A stretch of DNA of 22,065 bases, taken from contig CALMWN010000110.1 in the NCBI GenBank assembly GCA_937873555.1, positions 1 to 22,065 of the forward strand, read 5' to 3'. The DNA is from an uncultured Clostridia bacterium. GTDB lineage: Bacteria > Bacillota > Clostridia > Acetivibrionales > CALMWN01. The notes beneath the pieces are model-generated. The model had not been told where the DNA came from. It ran no database searches and worked only from the letters and a program-made list of their open reading frames with translations. Both the position numbers and the translations under genes were made by a program. Of the stretch, positions 1-6,871 are shown in pieces (position 1 is the stretch's first letter; each line of letters starts with the position of its first letter).

Positions 1-162
1 GTCAAAACACCACTTACTATCAATATAGTCTATAATTGCTTTCCTCATTTGTACTAGCCAATCCCTAAATCCCTTATATACCAACCCTTACCGCCGATAT
101 AGCACTGTTACCGTCTCCACATGCCTTGAGACGATGATATGGCTATATGGTAAACCCATGTA

Positions 163-1107
163 TCACTGTCTAATTTTCCACAACGCCATCGGGTGATTTT
201 TAATGCGGTCAATTATTTGACTATCAGTGAATAGAAGCTCCGGCATATACTCCTTTGCTTCAAATCTATCCAAAAATTCATTCTCTTCTATTGTTAAAGC
301 CATTAATTCTTTTATGTATCTCTTGACCGTCGTTTTGGCTGCATCAAGGTCAAAAGTCTCCTTTTTGGTTAGTACAGGAAACAAATCAGTTCTAATTTTA
401 TACTTTGTAATGCCATCTATGGCATTCGTATCAAAGCTTTTATTAACCTTTCTAGCTGATATTGCAGCGTAAAATACTGCACATTTTCTTAGCATATTCT
501 CTTGCATCTCATCAAATAATCCACTTTTTATCATATTGCTAACGTCATATAAATCTCTTGCAGCCGCCCTATTTAAAAGTGCATTTATCTTGCTTCCGAA
601 AATCTCTAGCACATTAAGGCAATTCAAACTATACTCACTCTCAAAGTGCTCTGTTATTATTCTCATTTCCTGTGCTGGAAAGATATGTGCCCTCAGAGAA
701 TAGTTTATTTCAATTTTTATAGCATCCTTCCCACCGCCTGAATTAACATATTCAAACACCCAGGAATCAAGACTGTGTGGTGTTTTGGTTCTGGGACTGA
801 GCTTATAACCACTTTTCTCCATGAATTTTTCAAGTGCTGCATTTATTATTGCTCTGTTTTCAAGCATTTCTTCCTTACTGTCATTAATCATGTAGTCAAG
901 GTCAATATCTACTGACAACCTTGGCAGATTGAATATTGTCAGATTAATAGCAGTACCGCCTTTAAGAGCTAAATTCCCTTTTAGCAAAGGGTCACTGTTT
1001 ATATACTCCAAAATGTCCGCTAACCTGTAAACCTTTTCCAATGTATCCCTTATAAATCCAAACTCAGTTGCTCTTTTAGAAATATAATTCTTGTCATAAT
1101 TAAACAA
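163..1107 (-). CDS. abiEii: AbiEii-family nucleotidyltransferase toxin
   Basis: Toxin half of an AbiE-type (type IV) toxin-antitoxin and abortive-infection pair. The 314-aa protein carries the nucleotidyltransferase signature of the AbiEii/AbiGii family: GGT at residues 50-52, followed by the acidic DIDLD motif at 67-71, which should bind metal and nucleotide. Further on are a KIEINYS-type strand and a KINALLNRAAARDLYD helix near residue 175, typical of the family's later conserved motifs. Characterised relatives transfer nucleotides to cellular RNA, including tRNA, and arrest growth; the substrate here cannot be read from sequence. Its start overlaps the antitoxin gene by 8 bp, so the two are translationally coupled. 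Length is normal for the family and I see no disruption, so it is probably active. Confidence 0.9.
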   Translation of the reverse strand: MFNYDKNYISKRATEFGFIRDTLEKVYRLADILEYINSDPLLKGNLALKGGTAINLTIFNLPRLSVDIDLDYMINDSKEEMLENRAIINAALEKFMEKSGYKLSPRTKTPHSLDSWVFEYVNSGGGKDAIKIEINYSLRAHIFPAQEMRIITEHFESEYSLNCLNVLEIFGSKINALLNRAAARDLYDVSNMIKSGLFDEMQENMLRKCAVFYAAISARKVNKSFDTNAIDGITKYKIRTDLFPVLTKKETFDLDAAKTTVKRYIKELMALTIEENEFLDRFEAKEYMPELLFTDSQIIDRIKNHPMALWKIRQ

Positions 1108-1858
1108 CCGGCACTCCTCCTTGCTCCGTTAATTCAAATATACCTTCAGGAACTATCAGTTTCCATTCGCTTAAATATTTGCTGCTGTCTTTTGTCAGGT
1201 ATCTGGTGCTCTTACCGATTTTACTTTTGCAATAATTAACAAATTCATCAGATAGTCGAAATTGCTTTTCATAATTCTTTAATATAAATCCTGTTTTCTG
1301 ATATAAAAACTGCATATTATAAGAATCCAAATATTTTTTAAGCTGATTCTCATCCAAAAATGTGATATTAGAAACACAGTTTAATAGCTCTTCCAGTCCT
1401 GCTATTCTCTCAAAATCCTTTATGCTATCAACCACAGTGCGCTCTATTGAAGTAACTCTTATCCCTTGCGTATTCTTGGGGCAAATTACTCCCTCATCAC
1501 ATTTTGAAGGCACATATCTGTAAGTCAAATCCTCAAATTCAAAGGTTGTAAACCTTTTTGAAGATGACACATACAATTCATAAAAAACTTGATTTGATAA
1601 CCCCATATATTCAAAAGCAGAATGATGGGATAAATATGCAGTTTCGTTTATAGCACAGGCTATATGATACTTAGAAGCAACAATTTGACCATCTGCTACA
1701 TTTACGCAGGTATAAAGGTTATTCTTTATTTTCTTTATGTATCCTTTTTTTGAAAGCCTCAGAACTAAAGAAGATGCAGTTTTTAAATTGCCTGTTAGTT
1801 TACTCACATCGTCCATTGTAAATATATTCATTTTAGACAGTTCAGCAAATCCAACCAT
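1100..1858 (-). CDS. abiEi: AbiEi-type antitoxin / autoregulator
   Basis: The 252-aa protein is encoded directly upstream of, and overlapping, the AbiEii toxin gene, which is the standard AbiE order. Residues about 1-55 form a winged-helix domain of the AbiEi type (TMDDVSKLTG, then a KGYIKKIKNNLYTC wing). The middle (about 60-150) has the usual antitoxin pattern ending in TSIERTVVDSI, which matches the conserved AbiEi motif TSPERTLLDAL-like. The C-terminal region is less conserved. In characterised systems the N-terminal domain binds inverted repeats in the promoter and represses the operon, while the C-terminal part neutralises the toxin without a stable protein complex. The ATG at 1858 is preceded by a good AGAGGTGG ribosome site. 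A matching candidate operator lies immediately upstream. Confidence 0.88.
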   Translation of the reverse strand: MVGFAELSKMNIFTMDDVSKLTGNLKTASSLVLRLSKKGYIKKIKNNLYTCVNVADGQIVASKYHIACAINETAYLSHHSAFEYMGLSNQVFYELYVSSSKRFTTFEFEDLTYRYVPSKCDEGVICPKNTQGIRVTSIERTVVDSIKDFERIAGLEELLNCVSNITFLDENQLKKYLDSYNMQFLYQKTGFILKNYEKQFRLSDEFVNYCKSKIGKSTRYLTKDSSKYLSEWKLIVPEGIFELTEQGGVPVV

Positions 1859-1870
1859 TTCACTCCACCT

Positions 1871-1972
1871 CTCTTTAAATTTCTATCGAATTTCTTTAAT
1901 TTTAAAGGGATTTATTCATAATTTAAAGTACTGTCTCTTTAAAATTATCACATATTTCTTTATTTGTAAAGG
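1871..1972 (-). promoter_or_regulatory. AbiE promoter with duplicated 38-bp operator-like repeat
   Basis: Upstream of the antitoxin start are two copies of an imperfect 38-bp direct repeat, 1871-1908 and 1935-1972, identical at about 30 of 38 positions by my alignment. Each ends in a 14-bp palindrome of the same form, CTTT-N6-AAAG (1894-1907 and 1958-1971). Additional TTTAAAG half-sites lie between and beyond them. On the minus strand a TTTACA-like -35 (1965-1970) and a GATAAT-like -10 (1944-1949) sit inside the upstream copy, though the spacing is slightly short. AbiEi proteins are known to bind paired inverted repeats and repress their own promoter, so these are the probable operator sites. 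Confidence 0.5.
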
Positions 1973-2117
1973 TTATCACGCTAATTTTAAAGTAAAAAGA
2001 AAAAAATAGTGCCGACGGAATGTCTTTTCCCCAACAGTACCCAGTTTGATTTTCCTGAATATCTGAAAGATAGTACCAGAATTTATAACCACAAATCTAT
2101 AAAACCGTTTAAATTCG

Positions 2118-2482
2118 TTTATCTCAGTAATTTAAAGCGTTCCCTTAACTCAATAAGTCCCAATAATGCTCCCTGTTCATAATTTTCACTGGGGTAAAGC
2201 GATTTTAATTCATCATGTTTTCTTAAAAGCAACGGTACATCTGATTCATTACCCATGAAGCCTTATCCTCTATCTCGTGGAGGAATGAGTCTTTGTTTAT
2301 ATTTTTTGCTTCATTCAAAGCAGCTTCAAATATTTCATTACTGGTATAGCTGTAGTGGCTGTAGTGGGGAACATTGACTTTTCCACCCAGCTATCCCCCA
2401 AGTATACAATATTATAATCATTTCTTCTTAATACATTTTTTCTCGTGCTAAGCAACTGAAGTGGCTCTTCATATAATCTCAT
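2118..2482 (-). pseudogene. broken small gene, at least two frameshifts, family unknown
   Basis: On the minus strand an ATG at 2482 follows a good ribosome site (CGAGGTGAAATC). Translation gives MRLYEEPLQLL, then RRNDYNIVYLGDSW, and terminates early in that frame. The reading continues convincingly in a second frame as HYSHYSYTSNEIFEAAL and FLHEIEDKASWVMNQ, and then in a third frame as DVPLLLRKHDELKSLY and GALLGLIELRERFKLLR before a stop at 2118-2120. The three pieces join into a plausible 120-aa acidic/helical protein, so this is one gene with frameshifts near 2370 and 2240. I do not recognise the family. It lies just upstream of AbiE on the same strand and may be a remnant of an earlier insertion. 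Confidence 0.6.
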
Positions 2483-2903
2483 GATTTCACCTCGAATACT
2501 TCTTACTACAAGATGCGCTTGACTTACATAAAATATTACTATTTTACAATGAATTCCTTTACCTTTTTATTTAGATATCAATTCTATTGATAATAAAGCC
2601 ATTTGAAATGAGGTAGTGGAGTAACATTATAAATGAAATTTACATAATATAGTATAGCGGTGGATTTTAATGGCTACTATTGTTAACGATTCCTGTATTG
2701 GAATCAAATTTGCGCGTACAAATAATGATGAGTATTGCTCACATTCACTGCATACTTCATCAGTCTGATAAGCCCTACCGGATTTGGCATAGTCATATGA
2801 TATTTAACGGGAGTGGAAAATTAGTGCCTGAGCTGCGGTACAGGAGCAATATTCTGGGATTTAGAAGAACCCCATAATTTAATCTAAGAAAGAGGTCATA
2901 AAT
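2483..2903. other. gap without a convincing gene
   Basis: About 420 bp of AT-rich DNA. It would carry the promoter of the broken minus-strand gene at its left end and of the 434-aa gene at its right end. Short open frames exist (for example one starting MATIVNDSCIG at 2670, with a GGTGG upstream, closing after 32 codons), but three different frames are open in turn and none is coherent. It is either non-coding or too decayed to identify. Confidence 0.5.
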
Positions 2904-4208
2904 ATGTATAATAAGTTCCCTTGTCCCTATTTTGTTAACACGATAATGCAGAATTTTAATCCAAACTCATCGTTATTGCCGAGTTATACTTACCCAATCA
3001 ATCCTTATGTTGCAACTCAGCCTAATCAGAATATGATTCCTATCACACCGTTATCACCAGGTATACAAAAATGGATTCATGAACCCAGTAACAACGTAGG
3101 TCTCCTGGGGGATTTTAATGCTAGTTATAATGGTTTTCCGTATTCAGTTGATCCTAATGTTGAGATTGTGATTAAAGGACAGTTCCCCTATGCAAGATAT
3201 TTATCCTTTGGTGTAATAGGTAAAGCCGATCTTACTATAGCTACAATACCTGACTACAAGTTGATACCTGATCCAGGAAGTACGAATCCTTTTTGGCCTG
3301 GTGCTGATTGGAATTCAAAAAAACGTAATTATACTTTAAAAATCCGTTTTACAGCACCACCAGCAGGGGCTGAACATTTTGTTCCAGGGGCAGGCAATAA
3401 TATTGTTTATGCAGGAACCATGCCAAGTGGTGTACCTAATACACAAGGAACCATAAGTCTTCGTATTTATGTTCCAAGTATTGGGTATGATGAAACTGGT
3501 GGAGTAGGTTTTCCTGAAATTCGGTATTTTCCAGCATCAAGAGATGAAAGATATTCAAATAAAGTTGAACCAACAAATCAAGCTACTTTTGTTAAGTCTT
3601 TAAAACCAAAAAATAATACCCTACAAAATGAACAGTATTATTTTTCTCATGAAAAGACCTGTGAAGAAAATTGTGATTTATCCTGGAGTACCCTAAGTCG
3701 CGCATCCGCACTTATACAATATGATTATAATGATGCCTATATCCTTTCTAATGAACTTGTGAGAGACCCGAGTAAGTTATTGTTGCTTCGTTGGAAAGCT
3801 CCTACATTTCCCGATACGTACCACAATATTGGAATCGTAGGAAATGAAGACATGCGGTACTGGAGTATGTCATTTGTATCCCCAGTAGGCCTAGTAGGAC
3901 TATACTCTCTTGCAGATTTTGAGACAGTTATTGATAAAAATGGCTATGTCAATCTGGTCATCAGCTTTGGTACACCACGCCCATCTTTTGTGACAACAAA
4001 AAATGGGTATAACTGGATAGACGCAAGTCATCTACCTTTAATTCCCCTTCAACTTTTTTATAGAAATAAGATAGTCTCTGAAGACTTCCCCTATACTGCG
4101 AAGGGTCTTCAACCGGGCCACATCGTTTCACCTGAAATCATGGGAGAATACTATCCTTGTGGTAAATATGTAGATCCTGACAATTTTAAAAAGTATTACT
4201 GCCATTGA
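2904..4208 (+). CDS. uncharacterised 434-aa protein, beta-rich, DUF1214/1254-like motifs
   Basis: An intact 434-aa reading frame with an AGAGGT ribosome site nine bases before the ATG. The first 50 residues are rich in Pro, Asn and Tyr with no signal peptide. From about residue 85 the protein reads EIVIKGQFPYARYLSFGV, then PDPGSTNPFWPGADW, then YTLKIRFTAPP and IVYAGTMPSG. The ARYLSF segment and the strand pattern resemble the C-terminal part of DUF1254/DUF1214-type proteins, but this is motif similarity only. No catalytic residues can be assigned. It has two Cys close together (CEENC, near residue 253) and a Cys-His at the extreme C-terminus. It is followed after 139 bp by the small Sm-like gene on the same strand. 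The function is unknown. Confidence 0.75.
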   Translation: MYNKFPCPYFVNTIMQNFNPNSSLLPSYTYPINPYVATQPNQNMIPITPLSPGIQKWIHEPSNNVGLLGDFNASYNGFPYSVDPNVEIVIKGQFPYARYLSFGVIGKADLTIATIPDYKLIPDPGSTNPFWPGADWNSKKRNYTLKIRFTAPPAGAEHFVPGAGNNIVYAGTMPSGVPNTQGTISLRIYVPSIGYDETGGVGFPEIRYFPASRDERYSNKVEPTNQATFVKSLKPKNNTLQNEQYYFSHEKTCEENCDLSWSTLSRASALIQYDYNDAYILSNELVRDPSKLLLLRWKAPTFPDTYHNIGIVGNEDMRYWSMSFVSPVGLVGLYSLADFETVIDKNGYVNLVISFGTPRPSFVTTKNGYNWIDASHLPLIPLQLFYRNKIVSEDFPYTAKGLQPGHIVSPEIMGEYYPCGKYVDPDNFKKYYCH

Positions 4209-4210
4209 GT

Positions 4211-4231
4211 TAGTGAGGACTGTAATCACTA
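4211..4231 (+). other. small inverted repeat after the 434-aa gene
   Basis: A perfect 6-bp inverted repeat, TAGTGA and TCACTA with a 9-base loop, begins two bases after the stop codon. It is not followed by a T tract, so it is at best a weak terminator or an RNA 3' end structure. Confidence 0.25.
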
Positions 4232-4292
4232 GAGTATTTGCGATTATAGTTCATAGATTATTAACATTGAATTTTAGAAGTTTTATAAACCT

Positions 4293-4339
4293 TTAATAGT
4301 AACATCTTATGTGAACATAAATAAACTATTAACAGGAGG
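4293..4339 (+). promoter_or_regulatory. nested hairpin in the leader, next to the ribosome site
   Basis: An outer 8-bp perfect stem (TTAATAGT at 4293-4300 with ACTATTAA at 4325-4332) encloses an inner 14-bp palindrome (TTATGT-GA-ACATAA, 4307-4320). The outer arm ends one base before the AGGAGG ribosome site at 4334-4339 of the 74-aa gene. As RNA it could stack beside the ribosome site and tune translation or stabilise the message. As DNA it could be an operator. Confidence 0.4.
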
Positions 4340-4347
4340 TGATTCAT

Positions 4348-4572
4348 ATGCCTTGGCAATCGAAACTTCAGTTTTTGATAAACCAACCAGTAGGCGTGTC
4401 TCTTGCCAACGGGCAAGGTGTTTCGGGTATACTTTGCAACTTCACTGGCACGGAAGTATACTTGCTTGAGTATTTGTATCAATCTCAGTTTGCCTTAAAA
4501 CATTATAACTATAATCAGATACAGGATATAAACCCATTCCCCCCGTGCCAAATTGCGCCATTGGTTTATTAA
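4348..4572 (+). CDS. small Sm/LSm-like protein, 74 aa
   Basis: The ATG at 4348 is chosen because a perfect AGGAGG sits eight bases before it; an in-frame GTG nine bases upstream overlaps the ribosome site and is unlikely. The 74-aa product reads LINQPVGVSLANGQGVSGIL, then a NFTGTEVYLLEY strand, and ends in NQIQDINPFPPC. The alternation of short beta strands with a G-rich turn (VGVSLANGQGVSG) resembles the Sm fold seen in Hfq and other small LSm-like or SH3-like proteins, but it is not Hfq itself. No signal peptide or membrane segment is present. Such small proteins occur in spore-formers; an RNA-binding or spore-associated role is inference only. The gene is followed by a strong stem-loop. 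Confidence 0.7.
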   Translation: MPWQSKLQFLINQPVGVSLANGQGVSGILCNFTGTEVYLLEYLYQSQFALKHYNYNQIQDINPFPPCQIAPLVY

Positions 4573-4586
4573 TGCAAAACTAATAT

Positions 4587-4614
4587 AGAAGGAGTGTCTC
4601 AAAACACTCCTTCT
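4587..4614. terminator. strong stem-loop between convergent genes
   Basis: A perfect 11-bp stem, AGAAGGAGTGT and its complement, with a 6-base loop, lies 15 bp after the stop of the 74-aa gene and 42 bp before the end of the convergent gene. There is no clean T tract on either side, so efficiency is uncertain, but stem strength and the convergent position suggest it serves as a two-way terminator. Confidence 0.6.
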
Positions 4615-4655
4615 CCATCTTGATCCATATAAATATGAGCTACTATAATTTAAAA

Positions 4656-5414
4656 TTAAAGCATAATAGTAAAGTACTCAGGATCTAAAACCCAGGCTTT
4701 TCTATCCTCTGAATACATCCAATAGGTTACTGTATATCCTAGTTTGTCAGCATGTGAAGTTCCTGCTATATCATCCAGCGACTCCAGCTTGTAGGGCTGG
4801 GTTCCATCAAACTTAACGGGATACAGATGGGGTTGATTTAATACAAAGCCTTCCTGTGAGTTAATAAGCTTGCCATTCTTGTCATAAAGTGTTCCTTCAT
4901 AAGATTCCTTTCTATCACTTACATCCAGCGTATATGATTGGTTCAGTTTATTGCTTTTAACAAGTACCTTGTAATTATCCATATATTCAACATCAATTTG
5001 GAGTGTCTTTAAAAGTACCCTAAACTGTTCAGGGCCAAGCATATACCTTGCATTATTGTTCAGGAATGATATTACATAGTAATATGTCAGTGCTCCGCTT
5101 CCTCCGACAGGCAGGCTTACCATGATCTCTTCGGCACTTGAGTTGGTGAATCTTTCAAGAAACAACCATGGACTGTAAGCCATACTATACTTGGGATATA
5201 AAGGGATGGTATCCCTCTTCATCGTCCTTCCATCCTGCACTATCACTTTAATGTTTTCATAAAATGGATTTTCCCCTTTTTCACCTGTTAAATAAACTGT
5301 GTCAGGAATACCATCACCATTTACATCTCCAGTTTTTTTATCAAGTATATAAAAGTTCTGCCTGTTAGTAGCGTTTACATAAGGATTAATGTATGGTCCG
5401 ATATAGTAATTCAA
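4656..5414 (-). CDS. uncharacterised protein with Ca-loop (VCBS/FG-GAP-like) motif
   Basis: The frame is open from an ATG at 5435 (259 aa), but I prefer the TTG at 5414 (252 aa) because GGAGGT lies exactly seven bases before it, whereas the ATG has only a weak site. Near the N-terminus is GDVNGDGIPDTVYLTG, a classic DxNxDGxxD calcium loop as in dockerin, EF-hand-like and FG-GAP/VCBS repeats; the usual partner repeats are absent. The rest is mixed alpha/beta with a LPVGGSGALTYYYV segment. There is no clear signal peptide or membrane anchor, so if it acts outside the cell the export route is not visible. Similar single-motif proteins occur in Bacillus/Clostridium spore-formers. The function is not known; a spore or cell-surface role is a guess. 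Confidence 0.72.
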   Translation of the reverse strand: MNYYIGPYINPYVNATNRQNFYILDKKTGDVNGDGIPDTVYLTGEKGENPFYENIKVIVQDGRTMKRDTIPLYPKYSMAYSPWLFLERFTNSSAEEIMVSLPVGGSGALTYYYVISFLNNNARYMLGPEQFRVLLKTLQIDVEYMDNYKVLVKSNKLNQSYTLDVSDRKESYEGTLYDKNGKLINSQEGFVLNQPHLYPVKFDGTQPYKLESLDDIAGTSHADKLGYTVTYWMYSEDRKAWVLDPEYFTIML

Positions 5415-5798
5415 CTTGCTAACCTCCATGAGCATACTCCACTTGATATAGTATATGAAAGTTGCCTCAAAATGGACCCCGGGTACAGTTATACCTAAGG
5501 GTAAGGTTTTTAGATTCTGCTAGAGCCAAATTTTAATTCAGAGTAAGTATTGGAGAACAATTATAACTACATCGGCCAATATGAAATATACCAAATAAAA
5601 TCCTGCATTTTTGAAAATTACCACTTTTTAGGATTATGCCAAGTAAAAACTTTCTGTTTTTATAACCCCCACGGCATAATCCCAAAGCCCCTAAACACGC
5701 ATATTCAAGCCATTCCAAGAACTCACCCAAACAAAAACTACAGTTTTGTTAGTAATGTAACTGTCTCCACGTGTGTTTTGGCAGTAAGATGATACAAA

Positions 5799-5826
5799 TG
5801 CGCGTAAAAATTTATCGCATACCCCC
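5799..5826 (+). repeat. direct repeat copy 1: TGCGCG-N13-CATACCCCC
   Basis: A 28-bp unit with TGCGCG, a 13-base AT-rich spacer and CATACCCCC. The same arrangement with exactly the same spacer length occurs at 6015-6042. The CATACCCCC part reappears inverted at 6771-6779, on the far side of the zinc-ribbon gene. This is a candidate protein-binding, recombination or element-end sequence. Confidence 0.5.
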
Positions 5827-6014
5827 TTGAAATTTTAGGGGGTCTTTACAAAGGTTGCATGTCAAGGCTTTCAACTGATACGCGCAATTATTAAGCTTCT
5901 TTAAATCGCGAATCCATCAAAGTTTTATCAAGTTTTCTTTAAATTTATTAGCACTCGCACAAAAATACATATCCTTATAAATCCATTCGCATATACCCAT
6001 TATAACTATTTTCT

Positions 6015-6042
6015 TGCGCGAATGAGAATTAAACATACCCCC
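6015..6042 (+). repeat. direct repeat copy 2: TGCGCG-N13-CATACCCCC
   Basis: Second copy of the unit at 5799-5826, 216 bp to the right, with an identical 13-base gap between its two conserved blocks but a different spacer sequence. It ends eight bases before the stop codon of the HTH/zinc-ribbon gene. Confidence 0.5.
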
Positions 6043-6050
6043 ATAAGAGC

Positions 6051-6560
6051 TTATTCCTCAGGGTCCGATAAGAGCAAATCTTTTAGCCATTTTGGTAAAT
6101 GGTTCACCTTTCTAAACTCTATGATCTTCTTTGCAACGTCTGCGGCATCTTCTTCCCGCCAGAATCGATCTCTGGTATAGCAGTTATGGTCACAGTACTT
6201 TCGATGTCTTGTTCCCAAAGATTTGAATTCCTTGCCACAATACTCACAAGTTAATGTGTATTTTATTTTATGAATTTTCTCCCATTCTCTTTTACAAGCC
6301 ATTGAGCAGTATTTTTTCCTAGGGCCGATTGGATTTTGGTTAATTTCCTTACCACAGTTAAGGCAAAGAATAAAAATGAATTCTTCTTCCATCACCTTAT
6401 GGTATTCCTTTTTCAAGCCTGCTGCAATCCCATGCAAGCCGTTCCGTTTACAGTAACCCCTAATCGTGTCTCTTGATAATCCTGTAGTATTAGCTATTTG
6501 CTTATAGCCAAGACCTTGATAGCGCAATGATTTAATCTTTTGTCTTAGTTCATCTGTCAT
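6051..6560 (-). CDS. HTH protein with two CxxC/CxxxC zinc ribbons
   Basis: A 169-aa protein. Residues 1-40 form a helix-turn-helix (IKSLRYQGLGYKQIANTTG, then LSRDTIRGYCKRNGL) of the sigma-70 region 4 or transposase-like HTH type. Two treble-clef-like zinc sites follow: C66/C69 with C85/C89, and C105/C108 with C123/C127, each as CxxCG followed by KYC-xxx-C. The C-terminus is acidic. It should bind DNA, probably as a regulator or recombination accessory; it is not a full sigma factor. Proteins of this type are often seen near phage and recombinase genes in Clostridia. The ATG at 6560 has AAGGAG upstream, and its promoter region shares a conserved sequence with that of the first recombinase gene. 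The flanking CATACCCCC repeats could mean it is a movable cassette. Confidence 0.72.
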   Translation of the reverse strand: MTDELRQKIKSLRYQGLGYKQIANTTGLSRDTIRGYCKRNGLHGIAAGLKKEYHKVMEEEFIFILCLNCGKEINQNPIGPRKKYCSMACKREWEKIHKIKYTLTCEYCGKEFKSLGTRHRKYCDHNCYTRDRFWREEDAADVAKKIIEFRKVNHLPKWLKDLLLSDPEE

Positions 6561-6571
6561 TTATAAATTCT

Positions 6572-6614
6572 CCTTGACAAGCATTCATTACTCTGAAAGT
6601 GGTATTTGTCAAGG
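6572..6614 (-). promoter_or_regulatory. promoter/operator of the zinc-ribbon gene, shared motif
   Basis: A perfect 9-bp inverted repeat (CCTTGACAA at 6572-6580, TTGTCAAGG at 6606-6614) encloses an ATTCATTACTCTGAA core. On the minus strand it supplies a TTGACA -35; the -10 is less clear (TAATGA after 16 bases). Positions 6579-6613 match 14114-14148, upstream of the first recombinase gene, at 25 of 35 bases. The left arm also contains the AAGGAG ribosome site, so the folded transcript could hide it. Confidence 0.5.
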
Positions 6615-6871
6615 GGGGATTTTGAGGTTATGTAATTAATCTCACTTTTAGCAGTAATGTAGAACATATATCAAAAGCTAACATATATATGTCCCCTCGC
6701 CTCCACTGGCTAATCTACTATGAAATAATACAATGCACACCCTGCTTCTGAAAACGTTGAAAGATTTGTAGGGGGTATGCATTTTGCCCCCCCAAAAAAC
6801 TGCTACTTTTTATTTTTCCATAAACAAAATGTCGTGAGAAAACGGCAAGGATATTATCGTAGTTTTCCTTT
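6615..6871. other. gap downstream of the four-gene operon
   Basis: No gene seen. It includes the inverted CATACCCCC motif (GGGGGTATG, 6771-6779), a G5/C5 stem across 6771-6791, a C7-A6 homopolymer run at 6787-6799, and a weak 6-bp stem (GAAAAC at 6838-6843 with GTTTTC at 6862-6867) just after the last operon gene. No convincing intrinsic terminator for that operon is present. Confidence 0.4.
6771..6779 (-). repeat. inverted copy of the CATACCCCC motif
   Basis: GGGGGTATG, followed by C, is the exact complement of the GCATACCCCC at 5817-5826. Similarity to that site continues loosely for about ten more bases. With the copies at 5818 and 6034 it brackets the HTH/zinc-ribbon gene as short inverted ends. 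No obvious target-site duplication flanks it. Confidence 0.4.

Larger units (their letters stand above)
5436..6050. other. intergenic zone with GCG-rich repeat motifs
   Basis: 615 bp with no convincing gene; frames of 65 and 80 codons on opposite strands overlap each other and match nothing. The right half (5799-6042) holds a set of related GC-containing motifs in AT-rich DNA: TGCGCG, ACGCGC, TCGCGA, CTCGCA and TTCGCA, several followed by ATACC or CATACCCCC. A stem ACCCCCT/AGGGGGT with a 9-base loop spans 5821-5843 and, with a short T run, could end transcription in either direction. This could be the left margin of the prophage or its accessory cassette. Confidence 0.45.

Noticed and set aside
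1..162. Open minus-strand stretch reading HVETVTVLYRR and a following frame YKGFRDWLVQMRKAIIDY
   Set aside because: HVETV recalls RNA methyltransferase ends, but a stop interrupts the stretch and the left edge cuts it off; too short to assign.
2670..2877. Possible ferredoxin-like remnant (MATIVNDSCIG, and CLSCGTGAIFWD in another frame)
   Set aside because: Suggestive of ferredoxin motifs, but the pieces are in different frames, lack the CxxCxxC spacing and do not join; not strong enough to call.
5533..5792. Overlapping 65- and 80-codon frames on opposite strands
   Set aside because: Neither has coherent composition or recognised motifs, and they exclude each other; treated as non-coding.
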